Below, in pieces: positions 24,727 through 34,862 of a stretch of 64,000 nt of DNA (positions within the stretch are counted from its first letter, which is position 1; each line of letters starts with the position of its first letter). Both the position numbers and the translations under genes were made by a program. Below the pieces are notes generated by a model that saw only the letters and a list, made by a program, of their open reading frames with translations, did not search any database and had not been told where the DNA came from. The stretch covers positions 10,772,888 to 10,836,887 of the forward strand of contig NC_068980.1 in NCBI RefSeq assembly GCF_016808095.1, in the 5' to 3' direction. Origin of the DNA: Vigna angularis. Its lineage: Eukaryota > Streptophyta > Magnoliopsida > Fabales > Fabaceae.

Positions 24727-25069
24727 GCGGGTTGCCAACCTGGTTCAACTGTCGTAGGTCTCTCCGGCCTTGATGGCCGCCTCCTCACCGCCCGTCCCAG
24801 CCCCAAGGTCGCCGATCTAGGCTTTGTCGGCGAGGTCGCCAGAGTCGACCCCACAATCCTTTGCTCCCTCATCGACACCAACCACATCCCGGTCGTCACC
24901 TCCGTCGCCGTTGCCGTTGAAGATTCCGGACAGCCCTACAACATTAACGCCGACACTGTCGCTGGAGAACTGGCTGCAGCGCTTGGCGCGAGAAGCTAAT
25001 TCTACTGACAGACGTTGCGGGATCTGGAGGATCGGAATGGTTACAACAGCTGGTGAAGAAGATTGACAT
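24727..25069 (+). pseudogene. Captured N-acetyl-L-glutamate kinase fragment (NAGK)
   Basis: The frame from 24727 reads through G-L-S-G-L-D-G-R-L-L, F-V-G-E-V-A-R-V-D-P, D-T-N-H-I-P-V-V-T-S and Y-N-I-N-A-D-T-V-A-G-E-L-A-A-A-L-G-A. These are hallmark blocks of plant plastid acetylglutamate kinase, the arginine-pathway enzyme regulated by PII, including part of its acetylglutamate-binding core. Around 24991 a small indel shifts the frame. The continuing L-T-D-V-A-G and V-K-K-I-D-I pieces are readable only in other frames. N-terminal and C-terminal thirds are absent. The much higher GC content than the flanks supports capture from a host gene by the CACTA element. It is not a functional enzyme. 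Confidence 0.9.
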
Positions 25070-28000
25070 AAATGTTATCTTTCTTAACATAATGGATTAT
25101 ATTATACTTGCATTTATTTATGTTTCTAATTTTTAATGTTCTTTTCTGTTTATGTTGTTTCATGAAGATATGATCTGTCTAATATTCTTGCGCGTTTCTT
25201 GATAGTTGGACATGATTATGCTTCTTGGAATAATTGAATTAATTTAATCAGACAATTAAAGTATTGTTTGTGAGTAACACCATGCTTTGCAGGCTGCAAA
25301 TACCTTGTGTTGCATTCATGCTGTGATATTTTTGAGATAAATGAATCAACAAGATGAAGTATTGTTCATATTGTGCAATGAGTGTTAAGTCCAGTAATGC
25401 AGCAAAACAGAATTCTCTTTCTAGTTCATTATTGAACAATTGGATGTGTTTTTTTTAAGAGATATCCTATGTTAATTCTCTCTCTCTCATCTGAGGTAGG
25501 GTGCTTAGATTTTGATCTTATAAATGTTAGTTCCACTTTTACTGATAGTTGATGTCAGAATCAAATATGTGGTCTCTTTACAGGTTAAGGAAGAAGTTGA
25601 AGCAGTCTTAAAGAGACATTTAACCAGCATGAAACAGTAAGAACTAATCTCCTACTGATTATATAAATTCTCATGACTTGGACGTGGTATTGAGCTAAAG
25701 GAATGGACTGGAAAAATATGCTATAACTGAATGATTTAAAATTGTTTAGCATGACTGAAATTCATTCTTAGGCATCCTTTTTACTTGTTTTCAGGACTTG
25801 TGGAAAGGAATTGCATGCTACTGAATTAAGAAATTTGCACCATTAGTTTACTTGGTAACTCTCTTTCCTTATTTTTACATCTTTATTTTTCATTCTCTTG
25901 CCAACTTCATTTTCAATTTTCTTTATATTATAAATGGTTCGTGGGAAATATAGTTGAGAATACTATTTTCGAAGTGAAAATGGCTGGTTGGAAATTTTGA
26001 GTGATGTCACAGGTCTTAAGGTATATGAAGCAATTTCCTAAGCCTGTGATGATACTCTGCCTCCTTTGAAATAGAAAAGAAAAAAAATGTACTTAACATG
26101 TTAGCAACCACTTCAAGTCTTTTCTACTGTTCACCTTTAGTTTTAAATGCAAAAATTCAGTTTGTCAAGTTTGCTTGCCATAAAAGATAAAAGGTTATAT
26201 CCAGTTAAGTTACCGACCAATCTGTTGTCTACAAAACATGATTTGCTTCCTAAGTTTGCTAAGTATGATGTTGATCTTTTGACCATAGTGGGAGAGATCT
26301 TGCTTGTTCCCTCTAAAATCAAGCAATTATGGGAATATCAATTAGGTTTGAAAATGTGTTTAATAACAACTTCTACTCATAAAACAACGAACACATAGGA
26401 AATTTTGATATTATGCCATAGTTGTGCGGGTAGACAACAAATGAGTAAAGAACCCGATCAACCTAAGTTGTTAAGCTCTTTTGTTAGTGTGTTATTTATG
26501 CTTTAGTATAGACAGGCAGCAATGATAGATGATAATGCTACCCCATTAGAAGAAAGTCTTTCATCTCTTTCAAACACATCAAAGCATATGGAATGGAAGA
26601 AGGGGAATGAAAGTATGAAAATCGAAACCACACCTTTATAAGTCCACTTTTCTTGTCCAACTCATACTTGACCTTATTGTCTTTGCAAATTTCAACCACC
26701 TGCCATGGGAATTGATTTATTTCTCTAAGCATTCAACCACCTGCCATGGGAATTGATTTATTTCTCTAAGAAAAATCGTTGGGAAATAAGATTCTAAGTT
26801 CTAATATGTTGTTGAGATCGCCTTATTTAATCACAGCCTTATTTAATCTGTTGTTGGGAAATTTCCTTCACTTTGGCCTTTTCTGCTTCCTCAGTTTTTC
26901 TGGTTTCTGGATAGACACTCAAAAGTCACAACTTCATACCCATCCCACTATATATGTGACGTATTTCTATGAAATTTGAAAAGCAAACAAAATTAGTGCT
27001 TGCTTATTTAAGGAGCCATTCAATTCGGCTTGTAATGAATATATGATTGGAATCTCAAACTGGTAATCATCATTAGGCACTGTTAATGGTTTACATTTAC
27101 TTTTTATTCACATACCTTATCATTTTTATCCAACAAGGCATTGACAGTTATGGACTTAAAGTAACTGCTGTTACAAAACAATCTTTTGTAATATCACAAA
27201 AGTATAAATAATGTTCATGTAGACCAATAAGATTCATAACACTTAATGTACGTATAGAGAGAATATAATTTATAAATTTATAAGATATATGATGTGATAT
27301 AGTAGATATCCATGAAATTAAGGTATATTTCTATCATTACTTCGTATCAAATTTGATGTCTTAGTTTACATCTTATAAAGTTTCTTATACTTTGTTCCAA
27401 AGTTTGATCTAAAGTACACCAATATTATAATTACAGTTAAAAACATGATTAATTAATCTAAAATTAAAATAATTAAACATAACAAATAATAAATGAAGGT
27501 TTAATGATAATTAAAAACATTTAGTTATATAAGAAGTGTTTCCTTGTGAGTCGAGAGAGTATTCAGATACAATCTTTTAAGTTATATTCCTTAAAAAAAC
27601 TTATATTGATTGAGCAGTTTTATATTGTGCACGTTGATGTTAGATTTTAGATGGTCAAATGTGAGATAAAGAAACACGATTGAATGATTGCTTGGCTTCA
27701 TGAAATTTGGATTTAATTTTGTTTTAGCCTTGATACAGCAGTAAATTTGCTGCTTGTGGACTTGGAAGTCATGAGTTCAACTCCTGGAAACAACTCCTCT
27801 TTTGTGGTTTTGGAAGTCATTAGGATGCCCATTTTGTTAGTGAAATATGTATTTTCTTCATGTGCAATGTTTTGGTGATTATAATAAAGGTAAGAGATAT
27901 TAGTTAAGGAAACATGATTCTTTTAATTTTGAACTGATTGTGGAATGTTGTTATTTTGTAACTAATTTAAAACATGAGGCTGACCAGAGTTTAAGACTGT

Positions 28001-28404
28001 AAATTTCATCCTCCCCAAATCCACTGCCCTACATTGGAGAAAGCCTTCTTGATTGGTGCGTAGGAATAAGATCAGTTCATACTAGGTACCAAACTTTGTA
28101 GAAAGACACTTTCAACTGCTTTATTATGCAAAATAAACTACATAAAAACTATTAAATTATGTAATATTATCTTATAAACTTGATCTACTTTTTATAAGAA
28201 GATTAAATCTACCAATTGGATTGATAAAATTTACTTTTGATAATAAGTAAGATACACTTGTTGACATGCGATATTTATCTTGTTGCTTAATCATTTTATC
28301 CACCTTTGCAAACAGGTGGTTATCTTAATTTTATCAACATATTCTTACACTATGTACTTTGTTTACAAAGGATTAAGATAGTAGCTGACAATCTAGTTGT
28401 AACA
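25070..28404. other. Interior of the deletion-derivative CACTA, no gene recognised
   Basis: The sequence is AT-rich with short exon-like pieces, for example about 25584-25637 and 26150-26398. I cannot assign these to a family; they may be more of a captured host locus or its introns. A 46-base block is repeated in direct tandem around 26686-26770. Confidence 0.45.
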
Positions 28405-28458
28405 ATCTAGCTACAGATGGAATGAATCCATATGGAAACTTGAGTAGTAAACATAACT
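28405..28458 (+). pseudogene. Residual TNP2 transposase fragment
   Basis: It encodes A-T-D-G-M-N-P-Y-G-N-L-S-S-K-H, identical in motif to the transposase of the 9.9 kb element (around 6140-6200, minus strand). The sequence then jumps to the TNP1-like exon, which marks one border of a large internal deletion. Confidence 0.85.
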
Positions 28459-28465
28459 CGTCTTC

Positions 28466-29143
28466 CACGCCATGTTACATGGAAGAGAGCTCGTCAAAGA
28501 CCATCTGGGGAGTACACATCTGAGGAAACCGCGAGCATAGCTAGGCGCATTGTAAGTTCATATAATAACAACATATGATCTCCCATATGTGATTAACTTA
28601 ACTTTAAATATTTGGTTGTAGGATGAGTTGGTCGAGCAGAGCACACAAGGTACATTCACTCCCGAGGGCCGTGAGGACATATTGGCAGTTGCCATTGGTC
28701 GTCCAGAGCATTCTGGACGTGTTCGAGATGTTGGTAAATTTATTAGCATTCGTCAATTCTTCGGTCCTCCAACAAGTCATCATAGTAAAGCCCATGTTAG
28801 TGAGGAGGTCCTCAAGGGTATAAGAGAAGAAATTAGACAAGAGATGAGGGAGGAGATCAGCGAGATGAAGAAAGAGTACGGTGATATGAGAGCACAATTA
28901 AAGAAGGAGTACTCTGATATGCGGGCACAATTGTTAGCAGATGTGCGAGCAGAATTAGCCTCCTCCTCAAGCCAACCTAGGAATCTTCCTCAACCTTCTC
29001 ATCTTTGTATAAGCACAAAGGAGAGTTGTGATGTTTCTCCTCAAAACGCTTCTCCCACTATTGATGCAGACTACGAGTTCTTTAGTGATGATGCCCTACA
29101 GTGCTTGGTGGCCTTAGGTAATTTATCTTATTATATTGTCTAG
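28466..29143 (+). pseudogene. TNP1/Ptta-like protein of the CACTA derivative, longer copy
   Basis: An upstream exon (about 28466-28551, with W-K-R-A-R-Q-R-P-S-G-E-Y and a GTAAGT donor) joins in phase to the exon at 28622-29143. The second exon is open throughout and carries E-G-R-E-D-I, H-S-G-R-V and Q-F-F-G-P-P, followed by the K-K-E-Y-x-D-M-R-A-Q-L coiled-coil units. The 9.9 kb element lacks the upstream exon and has a nonsense codon in the second, so this copy preserves more of the gene. No promoter or start is evident after the deletion, hence pseudogene. If expressed, it could bind ends of related elements. Confidence 0.78.
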
Positions 29144-29193
29144 ATGTACTTGTTTGTTGAATCATATTCTTTGATATATTTTACAAATATTAT

Positions 29194-30640
29194 TTGGATA
29201 ACTTAGGTAAAATGTATACATTGGGGTCAACCATACACCATGAAACCATTACAACTGATATGATGAGAGTGGTGGTTGTAGACGTACGAAATGCTACAGC
29301 TCGAGTCCCTGTGCCCACTGAGGATGTTCAGACAGTGGGACATGCCCTTGGAAATTTTATCCTTTGGCCCCTTAGATTATCAAGAGCAATTGTAAAGAAG
29401 GTAATTGTTTTAATTATGCACTTTGTTGTTTTTATTAGTAATATTAATATTTTGTAAGTTTTTAAATATGTATACCAGGTTGAAGCACAAGGGCAAGAAG
29501 ATATGAATGAATCACTGCAACAACAGTTGCAGCCGCTACAACACACAATTCTAGAACAACTTGGTGTGTTGGCAGTGAAGATCTCCCTTTCTCCTATAGA
29601 GTTACAAATGCCTCCTGAAGTCACAAACAGGACATCTTCACTCTCTTTCTTCATATGTCAAAGGGATATTTTTGAAATTCTCTCTGGCACTGATATGTTA
29701 TGTATATCAGTACTACAACTTTGGTTGTTATAAGTAAATTTCTACATTTATGAAGTTTAAATATATTCAAGATTTTATTCTAACATTATTCATTTTCAAT
29801 GTTTAAGGTATTTACATCGGTTGACCATTGAAAAGAAGAATGATCACATTTATGGTTTTATTGACCCTGTTGCCATTCAAGGAGTTGGGAATAAAGGTGA
29901 AGAGGTCCAAAACTACCTCTTAGAGGCTTTTGTAAACGGAAAAAAGCAAGTGTACTTAGCACCTTATTTGCAACAGTAAGTATATAATTTTTATTAATAA
30001 AATTTTATTTATGTAAATGTTATTTAACACTATTATTGTTTGAATCTACAGGGGTCACTGGCAATTGTTACTAATTCTTCCTCAACAGTTTCTTGTAGTT
30101 CTCTTATGTTCATTGCACAAAAAACCTCACACTTTGGCAATTAAAATACACTAATATTGTAAGTTTTTAATAATTTATTTGTAGTCTAGACATATCTGAT
30201 TTTACTAAGTTCTCATTTCAATGTACATTTAACTTTATAGAGTGGTTGAGGCATATTCAAAGTTGCAGGGAACACATATCGTCTCTAGAAAGAAGTTGCA
30301 GTTCATTGCACCAACTGTAAGTAGTTAATCTTTCAAACTATAAATACAATTATAAATTTTATGATACTTTATAAATTTAACTTGTATAGTGCTTACGTCA
30401 ACCGGGAAGCTTTGAGTGCGGATATTATGTCATGAGGCACATGCAGAAAATTATATCCTCAAATGTCGTTGACTCATGGAAATTGGTAATGTGAACATTT
30501 TATAACTAAGATCTTAAGCCATTAATATTATAACTTTACTCAAACTATTCATTGTGTAGATATTTGATGACACGTCTCCAATGGAACAACATGTCATAAA
30601 GGATGTTCGGAAGCAATGAGCTGCATTTCTTTTAACCATT
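29194..30640 (+). pseudogene. Ulp1-like cysteine protease region of the CACTA derivative
   Basis: The blocks have the same order as in the 9.9 kb element: a pre-protease exon (29194-29400), a linker exon (about 29480-29732), a short exon (29809-29975), the G-H-W-Q-L-L-L block after a CTACAG acceptor (about 30052), and the E-C-G-Y-Y-V-M-R-H-M block (about 30400-30485). The last block ends at TGA near 30618. The catalytic histidine and cysteine contexts are both present, and the pre-protease stop codon of the other copy is absent here. Exon limits are approximate, and whether it is expressed is unknown. Confidence 0.7.
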
Positions 30641-30972
30641 TGTAAATGATTGGATGTTTCAATATTACATTTTGAGTTTAGGAACTATTTTATGTGTAAT
30701 ATGTTAAGTAACTATGTTAGGTAAATATAGTTAGGAACTTTGTTAGGTAGATATTACATTTTGATGTGTTGATGAAAACAATATTGATTATTTTACTTGT
30801 TATTTGATTATTTAAACTGTATTTTGGGATTGAATCTTATGCAGGTCTGAATATGAATAGTAGTACATACAAATAAAATATTTTTAAGAAAAAAACGTCA
30901 CTTTTTACACCTATTATAGCACCAGTAGGTACAAAAAGAAAATTTTCTCTCTGGAGGACTTTTTATACCTGC

Positions 30973-32257
30973 TGATGTACGTTTGGCAAGTGTACCAATC
31001 GTAATTGTAGTAACAAAATATCGTCCTCTGGGATTGAATCAGTTGAGTACCAGTTTACTAACTTACTTAATTTTGAGTGATGAAATTTATCCAGTGAAAT
31101 GATGAACATAAACAAGTGATGGAAATTCAAATGATATAAACAATGTTAGAGAATTGATTTCATACCTTTTCATATAATTTCCTCCCCTTTTCAATCGATG
31201 TGTAAATTATAATTATCCCCTTGAGTTTATTTAGAGCTTGTTTACCCCTAATCCCTTAGTAGGCAAACGTATCCCTTGAATTTGAATCCCCAATCCCTTA
31301 GGCCAATTACCAATTCAACAAGATCATGAAAAACAATCATATCTCAATTCAAACTAACTAGTCCTGCCCAATTTCCCAATTGTGACAGTATTTAATCTGT
31401 TCTATTTATAAACGCAAGCAATTCCCAATCTCCCAACTGTGAAACTGCTCATAGAATAAACCTTAAAACATAAATAGAACAGTGGGATAATTAAAATGAA
31501 CTTAACATCAATTGAAAAAGGTTCAGAAAATATAATCCAAAGCACTACATCAATCCAGTAACAAAAGGAAATTTAGTTCTGCATAATGGAAAAGAAAAAT
31601 CAAAAAGCAAAAAGTTCCGCCAAAAAGTTCCCAGAAGAAGATGAAGAAGAAGAGCCCCTTTGTTGTACGTGAATCCCTTTTTGTCTCCCCCTTCCACGTG
31701 TTTTCATTCCTCTCCCATCATTTCCACCAATTCCTCCTTTTTAGGAGAGTGGTTTTCCTTTTCCCTAACTTCCTCCAATTTTCCTTTAATTTAATCTCTT
31801 TAAATCAGTCATAAAAGAGATCAATAACTGCTCAATAACTGCTCCTGGAAACTTTCACAGCCCATGGAAAACTCCCCACTCTGCCTGTGTTCTTCTCTGG
31901 TTTAATTCTGTTTTCTTACGTGAATCCACAGATTACTCCACAGGTTGTGGGAACTTGCACAGCATAGTTGTTGAACTTTCTGTTTTGCAACTCCATTTAG
32001 AAGCAACATCCACAGGTTGTGAGACTGTTCACAGCTTGGTTGTTGAACTCTCTGGTTTCATCTTGGTATCTTGTACATCAATTCTTCCCAAATTGTGATT
32101 TTGGCACTTAGAATCATCAATCTACAATAAAAACACAAAATGCCAATGTATGATCCGAAACAAAGATAATTCATGACTAAATCCTTCAATGAATGCAATT
32201 ATGCATGCAAATGACCTAAACTAAGACATGAATGCAATTACATTTACTCACACATCA
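30973..32257 (-). repeat. 3' LTR of the minus-strand Athila-like element
   Basis: It is bounded by TGATGT and ACATCA, an inverted terminal pair, with a length of 1285 bases. Its 30973-side terminus (containing GGCAAGTGTACCAATCG) is the reverse complement of the 3' end of the plus-strand LTR at 38153-39388, so the two belong to related subfamilies. Confidence 0.8.
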
Positions 32258-33018
32258 AAATACCCCATGCTTAGACGTTTGCTTGTCCTCAAGCAAAGAG
32301 AATTCAACTAACACAGAATGATTATGCACACAGAATGATTATGCACACAGAATGATATAAAACCTAAATGGAAACATACCATCTCATTTCAAGTTCAGTT
32401 CAAACAATGATATTCCTCAAGCCCATACTTCACAAAATTTCAAGCATAATGACTAACTGATTGAGACCCTAAGTGCAATTACTGAATTGAGGTATGACAC
32501 AAGACATTAAGGCAAATAATATTTGACATTTTAGTGTCTTGAAAAAGATTTACTATTAGGTTCCTCACTTAGAAAACACTTACCTGCCAACTAAGCATGG
32601 ATCTTCCACTCATTTTGTCTTTTACTTGCCACACTCAGTCTCAAAGGAGTGTCTCTTCCCCAGTAACATATAGTCTCAAAGGGGTGTCAAATTATTCACT
32701 CAATATTTTTGTTTTGTTTTTTTTGTTTTTAGTTTTTATTTAAAATTGGACAGACAATTCTCCAGTAACCAAGTGCAGTGAGTGTCACCATAGAAACCTA
32801 ACAGAAAATATTTTCTATCTTTTCCCCAAATTTTATCTTCCATTAGTATCTTAGTGTCAAATCTCACTGTGTAGTGTGTGAAGTTTCCCAACAAGCAATC
32901 AGAAATCTATTCACAACGTGCTTAGAAAATATCATTGTTCAAAACATAGAACGCAAAGCTAAAATGATACATTTCCATATAAACGTTAAATGCACATGCA
33001 AATGCAAAATGTAAGATG
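32258..33018 (-). other. 3' non-coding region of the Athila-like element
   Basis: It lies between the third ORF and the LTR. It holds the polypurine tract next to the LTR and a 17-base direct repeat (ACACAGAATGATTATGC) present 2.7 times at 32311-32356. Otherwise nothing coding is seen. Confidence 0.7.
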
Positions 33019-34761
33019 TCATACATACAAACACAAAGTCCTCAATGTATGGAAAGTAAAAAAAAAATAATACAGGGGGTTAGAACTCACAAGATTAGTG
33101 ATGACTAGAGTTGAGCTTGGTGAGAACTTCTTGTAAGAGTTGTTCCACCTTCTGCTGATGAAGAATTTGATTGTCCCAAATTGGATGAACTCCTGATAAT
33201 GTAGGATTTGTTGTGCTTTGAGTTCAGTAAGGGACTGCTGGATATGAGCAAGAGTGTCAGCCGTAGAAGGCCGAGGAACTGGAGGTATGTGAGATGACGG
33301 TCCTGGATCATGAGGAGGGGAATTTTGGCATTGAGAAGCAGAGAAGGTCCATCTATCTTTACCCCGCACTAATGTGAACTCTGGATTTGGAAGACGTTGA
33401 GGTTGCAAGCCTGTGATAACACTCATGAATAAGCAATAGTGATCTTCCCTTTTCACCAGCATCTCATTATGGATTAACATTTCCAAATCAATTCGGGAAT
33501 TTTCTGAGATTGCCTTGTCATTCTCCAAAGAAATGTTGAGATGCAAAGCAATAATGGTGATCAATCCACCAATTGCTATTTGCCCAGATGATGCTTTTCC
33601 TACCTTGAGAAACTGCCTTGCCAACCAAGCTCCTGAGTCCAATGGAACATCGTTAACCATACCCCACAAGAATAATAATTCGGACTTTCGAACCGCAGAA
33701 TGACTATCACCTCTAGCAAATAGTGTATGAGCCATGAGGCGGTGGGCATATCTAAAACAGGGGTGTTGGATATTAGCCTCCTTGGAATCAGATGAGACAA
33801 AAGAGCTTGATTGAGACAATTGATACCAAAAAGACCAAGCATCAAAACTTCTAGGATAGTTCCTTTCACCTCCATTTGGGAAACCAAAGATTGCATTGAA
33901 CTCAGCTAAAGTGAGTCTATAAGACACATTATGCAACCGGAATGCTATCAGCCCTTCTTCACAATCCTTTCCCTGCAATATCTCTGCTTCCACAGAACTC
34001 AAGAATTCCCTTGTGATTTTCACGTAAGCAGGGTATTTTAAAGTGACAAAAGAACTCCAGCCAATATTCTCAAGCATCCAATTTAATTCATCTGACATGC
34101 CTAAAGTGCTCAATGTATTTTCATCACAATAACGCGTAGGCACAATCACCCGCGTGAGTAATGTGGCGTACCTCTTCCGCTGTTCTGTATTTTGAAAAGT
34201 GATGTCATTGGAATTAGCGGAAGCACGAGCCCTTTTCCTTGGACGTTGCTCTATGACTTGTGGCACTGTGTTAGGGCGCACAAATTCAGCAGCAGCGGTG
34301 GGCTGTTGCGGCAGCGAAGTGGATTGCGAAGTTTGTTGCGGCAGTGGAGTGGAATTCGGAGTGGAAGACGAGGATGCATTTCGGTGGTTTGGGTCATGGG
34401 AGTCCGCCGCGGAACGCTGATGATCAGAGCGGAGTGGTGGTGATGGCAACCGAAGTGGCGACGATGGTGAACGGGATGCTAGCAATGGGGAACGGGATGG
34501 TGGCGGCGTTGAACGGAGTGGTGGCGGAGACGGTGTCCGCTGATTGGTGGAGTCGACAACGACGACCGGCGGAGGTCCACCAGGGCGCCGCGGTGCTATC
34601 GTCTTCGTCCGCATTGAGCGTCGCGATGGCATAGTGGGTCGCCGCATTGCAGGCACGGTGGGCTGTGGTGGTTGGCGGCGTTGGCGTGTCATCTTGCCGG
34701 TGGCGGATTTGCTGCCGAAATTTGGCTGGAGGAAAATCCTGCAAAATTTAGGGTTTTTCAC
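33019..34761 (-). CDS. Athila-type third ORF (env-position protein)
   Basis: An uninterrupted 580-codon frame. Residues 1 to about 170 are rich in proline, serine and arginine. The centre (about 190-470) resembles the plant-retrotransposon ORF domain typical of Athila elements, with I-V-P-T-R-Y and F-N-A-I-F-G-F-P-N-G blocks. The C-terminal 50 residues include a hydrophobic stretch that could be a membrane segment. It lies immediately downstream of integrase in the position that Athila elements use for an env-like gene. Its biochemical role in plants is unknown, so I assign none. The length is as expected and no lesion is visible. Confidence 0.75.
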   Translation of the reverse strand: MKNPKFCRIFLQPNFGSKSATGKMTRQRRQPPQPTVPAMRRPTMPSRRSMRTKTIAPRRPGGPPPVVVVDSTNQRTPSPPPLRSTPPPSRSPLLASRSPSSPLRLPSPPLRSDHQRSAADSHDPNHRNASSSSTPNSTPLPQQTSQSTSLPQQPTAAAEFVRPNTVPQVIEQRPRKRARASANSNDITFQNTEQRKRYATLLTRVIVPTRYCDENTLSTLGMSDELNWMLENIGWSSFVTLKYPAYVKITREFLSSVEAEILQGKDCEEGLIAFRLHNVSYRLTLAEFNAIFGFPNGGERNYPRSFDAWSFWYQLSQSSSFVSSDSKEANIQHPCFRYAHRLMAHTLFARGDSHSAVRKSELLFLWGMVNDVPLDSGAWLARQFLKVGKASSGQIAIGGLITIIALHLNISLENDKAISENSRIDLEMLIHNEMLVKREDHYCLFMSVITGLQPQRLPNPEFTLVRGKDRWTFSASQCQNSPPHDPGPSSHIPPVPRPSTADTLAHIQQSLTELKAQQILHYQEFIQFGTIKFFISRRWNNSYKKFSPSSTLVITNLVSSNPLYYFFFTFHTLRTLCLYV

Positions 34762-34862
34762 TTTTTTTTTGCAGATGGGTTCGAATGAGGTACACTATCG
34801 TCAGCCCCTTTATGCACTTCTTCTTCAGTTTTTTTTTTTTTTTTTTTTTAATTTAAGAAGAA

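Larger units (their letters stand above)
24359..30972 (+). mobile_element. CACTA deletion derivative of the 9.9 kb family, split by a retrotransposon
   Basis: It starts CACCAGTACAAAATAC, and its first 150 bases align with the reverse complement of the 5' end of the 9.9 kb element (shared GATGGCATTAT and AAGTTCTTTTA blocks). Towards 30972 it matches that element's Ulp1 and 3' subterminal regions in the same order. The 3' terminus is missing because an Athila-like LTR begins at 30973. Most of the TNP2 gene is deleted; only a short piece survives (about 28405-28458). It carries an N-acetylglutamate kinase fragment near its 5' end. The candidate left target duplication is TTA (24356-24358). Confidence 0.85.
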
